DNA from: a virus
DNA length: 58,867 bases
Virus record (IMG/VR): IMGVR_UViG_3300034062_004791
Span: 1-58,867 of that record
Strand: one strand, 5' to 3'
Made by a program: the position numbers and the translations under genes. Shown here piece after piece: positions 14,921 to 22,281 of this stretch. A model generated the notes under the pieces. It searched no databases, was not told the origin of the DNA, and saw only the letters and a list, made by a program, of their open reading frames with translations. Position 1 is the stretch's first letter, and each line of letters opens with the position of its first letter.

Positions 14921-14977
14921 ATTATAAAGACCCGACCGTGGTTCAGTCAGGCCTGATGTGACAGTTTATAAAGTGTC
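14921..14977 (-). promoter_or_regulatory. Dyad promoter for 14489-14896
   Basis: Dyad GACACTT-N4-AACTGTCAC (14958-14977), weak AGGCCT-containing hairpin in the spacer, TATAAT at 14921-14926 after 31 bp. Confidence 0.8.
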
Positions 14978-14978
14978 T

Positions 14979-15146
14979 CTAGTAGAAACTAAATTTCCAG
15001 CCTTTTTTAGTGGCCTCTTCGATTACTTGATCATTAGACCAATTGTAATCTTCGGTGCCCACAGTGATGCCGAAATTTTCCCATAAGAATTTTTCGGCAT
15101 CAATAATCATTGCCCTAGAATAATAACTTCTGGTTTCAGTGGTCAT
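14979..15146 (-). CDS. Hypothetical protein, 55 aa
   Basis: Start MTTETRSYYSRAM at 15146, overlapping the end of the upstream gene by 11 bases. Contains WENFGITVGTEDYNW. Unknown. Confidence 0.5.
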   Translation of the reverse strand: MTTETRSYYSRAMIIDAEKFLWENFGITVGTEDYNWSNDQVIEEATKKGWKFSFY

Positions 15147-15354
15147 AATCGGTCTCATAGTAAGAAGAACAAACAATATCATCCCAATGTGATGGAATAG
15201 CCCTCCGAGAAAGAATCCGATTCATTTTAGAAATGGGGAATTCCATTGATTCATCATCGGTAATTAGCGAATCAATTTGACGTTTTTCGTTAAACGTCTT
15301 GGGATTTCGGAGAGCACACTTATTGAAAGAAGTGTTTCGGTGGGTGCGAGACAT
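15136..15354 (-). CDS. MSRTHRNT small protein, 72 aa
   Basis: Basic N-terminus MSRTHRNTSFNK and IPSHWDDIVCSSYYE near the end; this plan recurs in phage proteins of unknown role. Own dyad promoter. Confidence 0.65.
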   Translation of the reverse strand: MSRTHRNTSFNKCALRNPKTFNEKRQIDSLITDDESMEFPISKMNRILSRRAIPSHWDDIVCSSYYETDYDH

Positions 15355-15376
15355 TGAACCTTGAGTGGGTGGTGTT

Positions 15377-15434
15377 ATTGTATCTAGGAATTGAGTGGGC
15401 CTGTGTTTTGGGTGTGACAGTTTTTTATGTGTCT
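15377..15434 (-). promoter_or_regulatory. Dyad promoter for 15136-15354
   Basis: Dyad GACACAT-N4-AACTGTCAC (15414-15434), TACAAT at 15377-15382 after 31 bp, no hairpin. Confidence 0.75.
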
Positions 15435-15448
15435 ATTAGTGCGAATAT

Positions 15449-15808
15449 TTAGGAGGTGGTGTCATCGGGGAGTAGTTCTAGGGTGCGGCGGATGGTTTCA
15501 ACATGCTCTTTTAAGTTATCGTGGATAATGTATGATTTGAGCTGATCAACGGCATAGCCATCAATTACATCAAGAGCGTACAGTGCCTTCTCTTTTGTAC
15601 TGGGTGGCTTGGGTCGGAGTGCCTCCCTCATTCGGGAAAGTGAAAGCCCGTTGTCACCAGCATACCTAAGACACACATCTAGTTGTTGGTCGGCGCCCCA
15701 CTGGGCGGCGCAAGTGGCAATGTACCCCTCAGGGTCAATGTGTGGGGACTGATTTATCCACTTATCGACCAGCTCCGGCGGCGGCATGATCGGGTGTTGT
15801 TGAGTCAT
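15449..15808 (-). CDS. PPPELVDKW-family protein, 119 aa
   Basis: Start at 15808, after the end of the upstream gene. MPPPELVDKWI, then ATCAAQWGADQQLDVC and LRPKPPSTKEKAL: a small protein family common in cyanobacteria-associated and other phages, with unknown function. Confidence 0.7.
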   Translation of the reverse strand: MTQQHPIMPPPELVDKWINQSPHIDPEGYIATCAAQWGADQQLDVCLRYAGDNGLSLSRMREALRPKPPSTKEKALYALDVIDGYAVDQLKSYIIHDNLKEHVETIRRTLELLPDDTTS

Positions 15809-15831
15809 AATAATTCTCGTAGTGAAAATGT

Positions 15832-16077
15832 CTAGTGGGTTTGAGGTGTAATAAGCTCCCAAGCGTGAGGCCACTCAAGCAGGCAGCCGCAGTTAGGACA
15901 CTCAATCGAATAACAGGGGCGCATGGTTCCATCGCTATCAATTTCAAGCGAGTCTTCTTCAACCTCCTCTGTTAGCACTTGATCGCATTCAGGCATTCGA
16001 CCAGTTTCATCGATCCCAAAGAAGGGCATCCACGACTCAGCTCCGCATGTGGTTGTTAGTAAAAAAGTACGAGCCAT
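15832..16077 (-). CDS. Zinc-ribbon protein, 81 aa
   Basis: One Cys at residue 11, a second at about 31, and CPNCGCLLEW at about 60 indicate a treble-clef or ribbon zinc site with an acidic insertion. Unknown role. Confidence 0.6.
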   Translation of the reverse strand: MARTFLLTTTCGAESWMPFFGIDETGRMPECDQVLTEEVEEDSLEIDSDGTMRPCYSIECPNCGCLLEWPHAWELITPQTH

Positions 16078-16086
16078 TAGTCTCCT

Positions 16087-16248
16087 TCAATTAGATGATA
16101 GCAAACAAAAAACCTGAGCTGGCTTGTTGTCATAAAGCCTCTGACAGGCTTGCCACTTTTGAGGAATCCACCACCAAAGTGTTGCAATCATAATCAACAG
16201 CACTAAAATAGCAGCTCCAAACGTGGTGTAGTCATCAAGGTTTTTCAT
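16087..16248 (-). CDS. Single-pass membrane protein, 53 aa
   Basis: ATG at 16248 with AGGAGG eight bases upstream. One strong helix (about 10-28, ending WWW), then a tail with two Cys. First gene behind the promoter at 16280-16336. Confidence 0.6.
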   Translation of the reverse strand: MKNLDDYTTFGAAILVLLIMIATLWWWIPQKWQACQRLYDNKPAQVFCLLSSN

Positions 16249-16279
16249 GGTCCTCCTGTATAATGTTGTTTACTCCCAC

Positions 16280-16336
16280 ATAATAACCCATAATCCCCAT
16301 CAGTCCTCTACCGAATGGTCAGTTTCAGAATCGTCC
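16280..16336 (-). promoter_or_regulatory. Dyad promoter for 16087-16248
   Basis: Dyad half AACTGACCAT (16315-16336 overall), TATTAT at 16280-16285 after 29 bp. The spacer (GATTATGGGTTATT) is nearly identical to that of 22654-22710, so these two copies are a recent duplicate pair. Confidence 0.65.
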
Positions 16337-16674
16337 AGTCCTAAAAGCTCCAGGTCTTCTTTAACTTCTTCCCAAGTATAAGTTTTCACTTTACCTGTGT
16401 CAATATCATCAACCATCTGAAGTAAATATTCTAAAAACTCTTTAGGATGAACCTCATCCTCATTCAGAGAAGTCCAGAACCAGTCTCTACATTCTTCAAG
16501 AGGGTCATCATCTCTCATTAACGCATAATTGTCAAGATTATCTGTCATAAGGTCCGCCCAGATTCTAAAGTTCATTCTAAAAACCTGAACCCAGGTGGGA
16601 AGAACGTGAGTAAAAATGTACTCGGCCCATGACATTTTTGTTTTATTTTCCGTTCCTAAAATTGCCTTACTCAT
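16300..16674 (-). CDS. Acidic hypothetical protein, 124 aa
   Basis: Helical, Trp-rich N-terminal half (WAEYIFTHVLPTW), acidic C-terminus ending in the dyad. No family recognised. Confidence 0.6.
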   Translation of the reverse strand: MSKAILGTENKTKMSWAEYIFTHVLPTWVQVFRMNFRIWADLMTDNLDNYALMRDDDPLEECRDWFWTSLNEDEVHPKEFLEYLLQMVDDIDTGKVKTYTWEEVKEDLELLGLDDSETDHSVED

Positions 16675-16753
16675 CATCTTTTTGTTTCCCGTAATTAAAA
16701 CCGTAGTAAATGATATACAAATCTATCAGCACATTGAACCAATTAATTTCCAT
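16667..16753 (-). CDS. Tiny membrane peptide, 28 aa
   Basis: ATG at 16753; one hydrophobic helix then KQKDDE. It overlaps the next gene's start by eight bases and abuts the upstream gene. Confidence 0.4.
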   Translation of the reverse strand: MEINWFNVLIDLYIIYYGFNYGKQKDDE

Positions 16754-16754
16754 C

Positions 16755-16952
16755 TTAAAATCCCTTTGCTTTTTCCCTATGGTCTAACACTTCAACATAA
16801 TCTAAAAGTTCACTCGGGGTCTGAAACCAAGTTTGAAGTACGTCTTGATAATTATCGAATGTTCTTGTTTTTTTATTTATGAAATGGATTTTGTAGTCGT
16901 GACGTAAATAAGGCTCGTCTGATGTTTGTGTAAAGCTAATTGGATCGGTCAT
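16755..16952 (-). CDS. Hypothetical protein, 65 aa
   Basis: Start at 16952 (MTDPISFTQTSD) because the upstream frame is promoter sequence. Family unknown. First gene of the leftward run and under a consensus sigma-70 promoter, so probably early. Confidence 0.55.
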   Translation of the reverse strand: MTDPISFTQTSDEPYLRHDYKIHFINKKTRTFDNYQDVLQTWFQTPSELLDYVEVLDHREKAKGF

Positions 16953-16974
16953 GCTCCATCTGCTCTGGTGTCTC

Positions 16975-17003
16975 ATCTTAGCACGGGCCCGCCAATTTGT
17001 CAA
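16975..17003 (-). promoter_or_regulatory. Consensus sigma-70 promoter
   Basis: TTGACA (16998-17003), 17 bp, TAAGAT (16975-16980). This is the clearest classical promoter in the window. It stands back-to-back with a late promoter for the plus strand. Confidence 0.8.
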
Positions 17004-17016
17004 GCCCTAAAACCTA

Positions 17017-17024
17017 TATAAATT
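17017..17024 (+). promoter_or_regulatory. T4-type late promoter of the plus-strand module
   Basis: TATAAATT in the context CCTATATAAATTAAG, with AGGAG and ATG about 20 bases downstream. Confidence 0.65.
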
Positions 17025-17043
17025 AAGTTTATTCAAGGAGCCT

Positions 17044-17319
17044 ATGATTTCTATTAAAAAATTCTATTCAAACATAAAACTCGGTTGGTTATTAATTTTT
17101 GCCACCTTTACTTTGTGGAAAGATCACCTAAAATCCGAATCCACTTTTTGGGTTAATGGCATTTACTGTCTTGAGCAAGATCTATCCATGCCAACATTTA
17201 ATTGGTCAGATTATGAGTGTTTCATAAAAACCCAAAAGAAGCCAAGAGGTCGGGCAAAACCAAAATATCCAAACACAATTGCCGGGTTTTTAAAATGGCG
17301 TTCCGAATTTACTAAATAA
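17044..17319 (+). CDS. Hypothetical protein, 91 aa, first gene of plus-strand module
   Basis: AAGGAGCCT precedes the ATG. An N-terminal hydrophobic stretch (about 14-25) is followed by a basic end (KTQKKPRGRAKPKYPN). Unknown function; position behind a late promoter suggests late expression. Confidence 0.65.
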   Translation: MISIKKFYSNIKLGWLLIFATFTLWKDHLKSESTFWVNGIYCLEQDLSMPTFNWSDYECFIKTQKKPRGRAKPKYPNTIAGFLKWRSEFTK

Positions 17320-17490
17320 AACAGGAGACGAAATTCTCCTCTTTAGAGAATAAGATGTATTACTAAAAGATTCCAGAAATGGCTCTTTCATTAATGCTTC
17401 TCCTCTAATTGGGTAACATAATCCAATTCTAAGAGAAATAATCTCAGACGACTCATTTGCAGCCGCCTGTAGAGCCGACTCGTCTGACAT
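17290..17490 (-). CDS. Doubtful ORF, 66 aa
   Basis: Starts MSDESALQAAAN but has no ribosome site, runs through a hairpin and overlaps the end of a plus-strand gene. The stretch 17320-17556 has no better gene; it also holds TGACAT-T-ATGTCA (a 13-base palindrome) and a CAGACGA/TCGTCTG repeat. Confidence 0.2.
   Translation of the reverse strand: MSDESALQAAANESSEIISLRIGLCYPIRGEALMKEPFLESFSNTSYSLKRRISSPVLFSKFGTPF
17323..17340 (+). terminator. Weak hairpin after 17044-17319
   Basis: AGGAGA-N6-TCTCCT followed by CTTTA; a weak terminator at best. Confidence 0.3.
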
Positions 17491-17556
17491 TATGTCAGTA
17501 AGGAATTAGATTGTGTTACTAACAAACCACCCTTTCTTTCCTTAGGAGAAAAACAA

Positions 17557-18351
17557 ATGCCAGACACAGTTTATGCACCAGATCCCTGGTCTATTCTTGC
17601 CGGTCAGCACTCAGACATTCGTAGAGAAGGTTCTGTAGAGCGCGGCGAAATCCGTTATGATGTTGCTACTCGCGCAGCCGATAACCGTTATGCTACTGCA
17701 GTCGGTCAAGGCGAAATCAAGTATGCAATTGCCGAGCACTCTGAATCAACCAACCGCGATATTTTAACCACTGGTTATCATACTCAGGTAAAGGTTGATG
17801 AGGCCGCTGATAAGATTCAGCAAAGAGCCACTGATTTCTATCTTGCTGGTCAGGCAAGAGATTTTGATGCGGCTCGTGATGTTGCTGCCCTAAAGGCAAG
17901 TACAGACATGGCAACCCAAAAACTCAGCACCGAGATTCTTCTCACTGCTGAAAGGGGAGCCACTGCTACTGCTCTTGAGTCCGCTAAAGTTGCCGCTGCT
18001 GTTGCCCTAGGTCAATCTCAACTCAGCAAGGAAATTGCCGAGAGCAAGTTTGAGCTTAGCAAGCAGGTCGGTTATGAAAACGAGAAGACCCGTGACCTCA
18101 TCAATTCTCTCAAGAATGATGAACTCAATCGTCTTCTTATTGAGCGCAACACTGATCTTCAACATTGCCGCCACGACTATTGGGGTGCCAGAGATGGTCT
18201 CGTCAATACTCAATTTGCGGCCCTGTCTTCCCAGGTTAACTCTCAGCTAAATGCCCTAAACAGCCAAATTGCTGAGACCCGTCAAGGTATGGTTAACTTC
18301 GGGACCATGGCCGGTGTTGGTCAGTCCTCAACCAGCAACGCTGTACGCTGA
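17557..18351 (+). CDS. Late helical protein ending in the SQIA...NFG module
   Basis: 264 residues, Ala-rich and almost entirely helical from residue 15 to 225 with repeated ERGEIRYDVA / GQGEIKYAIA type segments, so probably an extended coiled coil. The C-terminus LNSQIAETRQGMVNFGTMAG is shared with the protein at 19853-20101. AGGAG precedes the ATG and a strong terminator follows. Likely a virion or packaged protein; this is inferred from the late promoter and its neighbours. Confidence 0.75.
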   Translation: MPDTVYAPDPWSILAGQHSDIRREGSVERGEIRYDVATRAADNRYATAVGQGEIKYAIAEHSESTNRDILTTGYHTQVKVDEAADKIQQRATDFYLAGQARDFDAARDVAALKASTDMATQKLSTEILLTAERGATATALESAKVAAAVALGQSQLSKEIAESKFELSKQVGYENEKTRDLINSLKNDELNRLLIERNTDLQHCRHDYWGARDGLVNTQFAALSSQVNSQLNALNSQIAETRQGMVNFGTMAGVGQSSTSNAVR

Positions 18352-18370
18352 TTTAGTTCAGTAGTTATCT

Positions 18371-18395
18371 GGGGGAGTTACCTCCCCCTTTTTTT
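18371..18395 (+). terminator. Strong intrinsic terminator
   Basis: GGGGGAG-TTAC-CTCCCCC followed by seven T, directly after 17557-18351. Confidence 0.9.
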
Positions 18396-18411
18396 AAAAA
18401 GGAGAATAACT

Positions 18412-18957
18412 ATGGACTCAGCAGAAAGAAAACTCATTGATCTTTATAATCTTCTGGCCCAATATCAAAGAAATAATGACCCGGCCCTAGAGGGGGTTAT
18501 TAATTCAACTCGATCTGAAATAACATCGATATTGAATGATCGTGGTAGTGGTAAAACCGTCATCAAAATTGATGATAGGGACACTATCAACCACTGCAAT
18601 GAAGGCCCTCCAGGACCACCAGGACCCCCAGGACCCCCAGGACCACCAGGGGAGCCAGGAGTGTGTACCTGTAAATGCAAAAGCATCCTGGTTTCAGATG
18701 ATTATGATGCTACTTGCGATGATTACTATATCGGTGTCAACAGCAACGAACCTGTTACTATTACATTACCTGAAGACTGCATCGACTGTTGTGAGATCAT
18801 TGTAAAGGCAGAAATGGGTCCACCACTCGGAAATCGTAAAGTCACCATTACGACTTCGGATGGCTCATTAATTGACGGTGATGATGAGTATGTTATTGAA
18901 GTACCTTATGATTCAATCAACATAATTTGTCGCGGCGGCGATTGGCACATTATTTAA
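18412..18957 (+). CDS. Collagen-like protein, 181 aa
   Basis: Residues 1-45 are a helical head. Residues 65-80 are six Gly-Pro-Pro/Glu-Pro triplets, the most collagen-like sequence possible. A Cys-rich junction (VCTCKCKS) and a beta-rich C-terminal domain ending DWHII follow. The C-terminal domain resembles trimeric fibre heads of phages and giant viruses. Probably a trimeric surface fibre; AAGGAG precedes the start. Confidence 0.85.
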   Translation: MDSAERKLIDLYNLLAQYQRNNDPALEGVINSTRSEITSILNDRGSGKTVIKIDDRDTINHCNEGPPGPPGPPGPPGPPGEPGVCTCKCKSILVSDDYDATCDDYYIGVNSNEPVTITLPEDCIDCCEIIVKAEMGPPLGNRKVTITTSDGSLIDGDDEYVIEVPYDSINIICRGGDWHII

Positions 18958-18966
18958 TTTAGAACC

Positions 18967-19764
18967 ATGAAATTTAATATTAAATCATCTCAAATTGACA
19001 CTAGAGATTTTATTTACAGAAACGATAGCACAGAGGTCTTGCGGGAATCCGTAGATCTCCGTGAATGGGATACAATTGTCGAATCGCAAGAAGATTTAGG
19101 TAGTTGCGCCGCCAATGCAATAACAAATGCCTATGAACTTTGCGTTAATCGAAATTATCCTGAACAGTTTACTCATCTAAGTAGATTATTTGTTTATTAT
19201 AATACACGCCTTGAGCACGGAATAATCGAAGAAGACGAGGGAATGTTTCTTAGGGATGGTATGAAATCATTATCCAAATATGGAGTGTGTTGTGAAAAAT
19301 TATGGCCTTATGGTATAGACAAATTTAACATAAAACCAAGTGAAGAGGCATATGAGGACGGTATAAAAAGAAAAATTCTTAATTACCAAAAACTCATAAG
19401 CACCTATTATATTGCCCAGGTGATAAACAACAACAAACCAGTTGTATTTGGAATGACCATTTATGAAAGTTTTATGGATCTAAATGAGCGTATTTCTACT
19501 GTTACTTTTCCTTCTAGAAAGGAAAGAAATCTTGGAGGCCATGCTATGTGCATGGTTGGTTATGATTTAAATAAGAGACTATTTTTGGCAAAGAATAGTT
19601 TTGGGTCTGATTGGGGAGACAACGGCTATTGTTGGATTCCTTTTGATTATATTGAGAAAGAGGCATACGACATTTGGACATTTGAAATCCCACCCCAAGC
19701 AGGAGAACTCAATGTACTACCCCTACCCATACTATCCGTACCACAGGCGGAGATATTGTTATGA
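18967..19764 (+). CDS. Papain-like (C1) cysteine peptidase
   Basis: 265 residues, no signal peptide or long propeptide. Catalytic residues are all visible: Cys47 in EDLGSCAANA, His192 in GGHAMCMVGYD and Asn210 in AKNSFGSDWGDNG, plus the C1 N-terminal VDLREWD. Such stand-alone C1 enzymes occur in phages and giant viruses. The late position suggests maturation of a neighbouring structural protein or attack on host surface protein; neither is shown. Its 3' end overlaps the Tyr-rich gene by about 50 bases in another frame. Confidence 0.88.
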   Translation: MKFNIKSSQIDTRDFIYRNDSTEVLRESVDLREWDTIVESQEDLGSCAANAITNAYELCVNRNYPEQFTHLSRLFVYYNTRLEHGIIEEDEGMFLRDGMKSLSKYGVCCEKLWPYGIDKFNIKPSEEAYEDGIKRKILNYQKLISTYYIAQVINNNKPVVFGMTIYESFMDLNERISTVTFPSRKERNLGGHAMCMVGYDLNKRLFLAKNSFGSDWGDNGYCWIPFDYIEKEAYDIWTFEIPPQAGELNVLPLPILSVPQAEILL

Positions 19765-19840
19765 GAACTATTATTGGAACAGGTGCTATCCATATTACAA
19801 CAGATGGTATCCATATTATTCCTACTACCCCTATTATTAA
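19712..19840 (+). CDS. Tyr/Pro-rich microprotein, 42 aa
   Basis: ATG at 19712 with AGGAG six bases upstream, nested in the end of the peptidase gene. About 40 percent Tyr, with YPYPYYPY and WYPYYSYYPYY patterns and Arg/Asn spacers. The composition is like adhesive, cross-linkable or phase-separating peptides. Not in any family I recognise. Confidence 0.65.
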   Translation: MYYPYPYYPYHRRRYCYENYYWNRCYPYYNRWYPYYSYYPYY

Positions 19841-19852
19841 GGAGACTTAAAA

Positions 19853-20101
19853 ATGCATTATCGATTTAGACCTTATCCTTATTATAGGCGGTATTATAAT
19901 ATTGATCCATATTATTACAGGAGATATTATCCTTATAATGTGATTGATAGCCAAATTGCCAATATCGATCAAAACATGATCAATTTTGGTGATATGACAA
20001 ATGTTACCCAGGACGCGGACATTTACCAGTTGAGAAGTCCAGAAACAGAAAAAACCAATGAACCACCCGAAGAAGATGGATCATTGGTTGTGGCCACATA
20101 A
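19853..20101 (+). CDS. Tyr-rich protein with the SQIA...NFG module, 82 aa
   Basis: Residues 1-30 repeat YPYYRRYY-type units like the previous gene. Residues 31-60 (SQIANIDQNMINFGDMTNV) match the C-terminus of the helical protein 17557-18351. The acidic tail ends DGSLVVAT. A strong AGGAG lies upstream. Confidence 0.7.
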   Translation: MHYRFRPYPYYRRYYNIDPYYYRRYYPYNVIDSQIANIDQNMINFGDMTNVTQDADIYQLRSPETEKTNEPPEEDGSLVVAT

Positions 20102-20107
20102 TTTACC

Positions 20108-20129
20108 AGGCGGTGTTTACCCATCGCCT
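20108..20129. terminator. Hairpin between convergent genes
   Basis: AGGCGGTG-TTTACC-CATCGCCT with TCTTCTTTT on the plus side; it may end plus-strand transcription. Confidence 0.35.
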
Positions 20130-20401
20130 TCTTCTTTTGTAATGCAATCAGACTGAAAAATCTTTTCTAGTTCTTTAAGTTCCTTGGGTGCAACCGCGAC
20201 CCATTCTTTTTTAATGTCTAGAAAAGTCTCCCAAATCGGAACACCATCAGATTCCATTCTTCGGTAAAAAACTCCTTTATAAGGTGCGAAATATTGACCC
20301 GTGAAGTTCCTAGAAATTTCTAGTTTTGGGGTTTTTAGATCATCTAGAGTTTGTTGGAGAGTGTTAATTTGGTTTTGTATTTCTTCGATAGTTAGTGACA
20401 T
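20117..20401 (-). CDS. Hypothetical protein, 94 aa
   Basis: Coiled-coil N-terminus (IEEIQNQINTLQQTLDDL), then an aromatic beta part. Convergent with the plus-strand module. Confidence 0.6.
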   Translation of the reverse strand: MSLTIEEIQNQINTLQQTLDDLKTPKLEISRNFTGQYFAPYKGVFYRRMESDGVPIWETFLDIKKEWVAVAPKELKELEKIFQSDCITKEEGDG

Positions 20402-20404
20402 GAT

Positions 20405-20800
20405 TTAGTTTTTATAAGAAATATTTTCGTTAAAAAGTTCTACTAGATCCTGGAAATAATATTCGACTTCTTCAGGATTTCTTTTTCCTAGTTCCCAGGC
20501 CTTATCAAAAATCCTGTTTGCCTTTGGGTGATTGACCATATTGTATTCTGCAATCAGGTCAGTTTGGAATTCATTTTTTAGTTTATCTTGTTCTTCATAA
20601 TAATGCTTTAGGTGGGCATTATATGATACTTCGTCAAGGACTTTTTCTTCTACACAGTTCTTTGGGGGGTTGAAATCATCATCAATTTTTCCAACTTTCA
20701 TTCCTACCATCACCCCTTTGCGATAGTAATAAATGGTCATGTAGTCATCCTTTTTAGGGATTGATACCGATGTTGTTTGATAATAAGCAAGTGGTTTCAT
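20405..20800 (-). CDS. Hypothetical protein, 131 aa
   Basis: A beta-like first third (YMTIYYYRKGVMVGM), then helical. A TATAAT at 20845-20850 lies 45 bases upstream of the ATG, but the dyad there is at best degenerate. Family unknown. Confidence 0.6.
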   Translation of the reverse strand: MKPLAYYQTTSVSIPKKDDYMTIYYYRKGVMVGMKVGKIDDDFNPPKNCVEEKVLDEVSYNAHLKHYYEEQDKLKNEFQTDLIAEYNMVNHPKANRIFDKAWELGKRNPEEVEYYFQDLVELFNENISYKN

Positions 20801-20844
20801 AATGTCTTTGCAAGGGTCAACTGGACTTTGACTGTCCTGTGACT

Positions 20845-20850
20845 ATTATA
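20845..20850 (-). promoter_or_regulatory. Probable -10 without clear dyad
   Basis: TATAAT before 20405-20800. The sequence about 31 bp upstream is only a poor match to the dyad half. Confidence 0.45.
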
Positions 20851-20896
20851 GGGTAAATGGCGGGGATTTAAAGGGGTGATGCGGATGTGATGCAGA

Positions 20897-21061
20897 TTAT
20901 CTATTTTTAATAATCACCGGACAAGATTTAACAACTTTCTGAATTTCTTCCATTATTTCCTGTTTCTGCGTCTGAGTCAGATTGGGATTAGTTATCAGTC
21001 GGTGATAAAGCCCAACAACCTGATTACAGGTGAGAAGTGTTAGAAGAAGTAAATTAAACAT
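20897..21061 (-). CDS. Small protein with N-terminal hydrophobic segment, 54 aa
   Basis: ATG at 21061 overlaps the stop of 21054-21461. The N-terminal MFNLLLLTLLTC is possibly a lipoprotein-type or signal segment; then a soluble helix. Unknown. Confidence 0.5.
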   Translation of the reverse strand: MFNLLLLTLLTCNQVVGLYHRLITNPNLTQTQKQEIMEEIQKVVKSCPVIIKNR

Positions 21062-21461
21062 TGAGAATTTCTTTTAGCTGCTGTTCTATTTGGCCATTTT
21101 GAAAGCCAAGTTCTCTTTTTTTGTTTTCTACTACCTCGTTCAGACGATAAACAGTTTTTCGGTCTGGGAGTTTTTCGCCCAGAATAAAGTTAAGTTTTTT
21201 ATAATTCTCCCAGTCTTTGACTGTTAAATTTGAATGGTCACATGCCACATATCCATAGCAATAAGGATAGTTTGCAATCCATAAACAAAGCCTATTATAA
21301 GTTGGATGTTCAAGAACACAACAATATTTGTTAAGAATTAAAATATCTGTTTCTGGGTCATCTAGATATTGATTGATGATTTTAGAAAGTTCTGGAGAAG
21401 TCTCACGATTTCTGATAAGAGACGCGAAGAAATAATTAAATTTTTTGAGTAGAGTGTTCAT
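21054..21461 (-). CDS. Hypothetical protein, 135 aa
   Basis: Helical with several Cys in the middle (NKYCCVLEHP, ANYPYCYGYVAC). No known family. ATGA overlap with the next gene upstream. Confidence 0.6.
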   Translation of the reverse strand: MNTLLKKFNYFFASLIRNRETSPELSKIINQYLDDPETDILILNKYCCVLEHPTYNRLCLWIANYPYCYGYVACDHSNLTVKDWENYKKLNFILGEKLPDRKTVYRLNEVVENKKRELGFQNGQIEQQLKEILNV

Positions 21462-21658
21462 ATTCTATAAACGGGAATAATGTTAATGGTGTGGCAATGT
21501 GGACAAAGAAGACCAGGCTCATCAACCATTGGAATTCTTTGTTTAAATGTCAGATTACATTCACCACAAGTAATACTCCAAAGTGGCGTAAGACCAATGA
21601 GTTGAAGAGGAGTAAAATTCAGACCTGATGCTGAGTGACAGCGAACTTTTTTGTACAT
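21458..21658 (-). CDS. Zinc-ribbon protein, 66 aa
   Basis: CGECNLTF and CPHCHTI, about 20 residues apart, form a classical zinc ribbon. Single domain. Confidence 0.65.
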   Translation of the reverse strand: MYKKVRCHSASGLNFTPLQLIGLTPLWSITCGECNLTFKQRIPMVDEPGLLCPHCHTINIIPVYRI

Positions 21659-21661
21659 AAT

Positions 21662-22003
21662 TTAGAGAGCGAGTGTACATTCTTCTGGTGGATTCCAAAT
21701 AAAAAAGCAAATTAACTTTTGTTTTCCGATTCCACCTCTTTCGGAGTAACCTTCTTCTATTTCTTTGTCCCAACCATTCTTTTTGGCCTGGCTTACTGAT
21801 GGGAACAAACCAATTTCCTTGGCAATGTGGGCCATTGACCAATTGGGTTGAATGGCAATAGCGGTTTCCCAACTCATGCCTACAGAATTGGCGCTTTCTT
21901 CAGAGACTCCTTCTCTGATAAAATCAAACACTTTTTGATTTGGTCCAGAAAAGGCTTCTGGTGGGAAGTCTTTGATTCTTATCCATAATGGGAGGTGGGC
22001 CAT
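21662..22003 (-). CDS. Hypothetical protein, 113 aa
   Basis: Start MAHLPLWIRIKD at 22003, which avoids overlap with 22012-22272. Contains GLFPSVSQAKKNGWDK, the kind of Lys/Trp sequence seen in nucleic-acid-binding proteins, and SWETAIAI. No firm family. Confidence 0.6.
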   Translation of the reverse strand: MAHLPLWIRIKDFPPEAFSGPNQKVFDFIREGVSEESANSVGMSWETAIAIQPNWSMAHIAKEIGLFPSVSQAKKNGWDKEIEEGYSERGGIGKQKLICFFIWNPPEECTLAL

Positions 22004-22011
22004 AACAAGGT

Positions 22012-22272
22012 TTAATGGTTTACAAACCGTTGAATCTCGGCCCATTCAGCATCAGTGTATTCAGATTCACCAGAAACAATTTGATTGCTACGAGCACAAG
22101 ATAAAATTTCCTCGTTATAATTTTCTACAGCTGCACGCAATTTAAGTGCAACCTCTGAAAATTGGTCCGGGCCAACTGGTCGGATTTTTCCATTTAGTCC
22201 CATACCTCCGACAAGAGATAGAGCCAAATCGGCCATTTTTCCGGCCTTATAAAGTAGTTCTTTATTGTCCAT
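22012..22272 (-). CDS. Hypothetical protein, 86 aa
   Basis: Helical; begins MDNKELLYKAGK. No recognised motif. Confidence 0.6.
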   Translation of the reverse strand: MDNKELLYKAGKMADLALSLVGGMGLNGKIRPVGPDQFSEVALKLRAAVENYNEEILSCARSNQIVSGESEYTDAEWAEIQRFVNH

Positions 22273-22281
22273 TAATTCTGC

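Noticed and set aside
17290-17490. Minus-strand gene between plus-strand genes
   Set aside because: Kept only at very low confidence: no ribosome site, overlaps a hairpin and a real gene end.
18465-18686. Minus-strand Gly-Pro-rich frame
   Set aside because: Antisense of the collagen-like GPP repeat.
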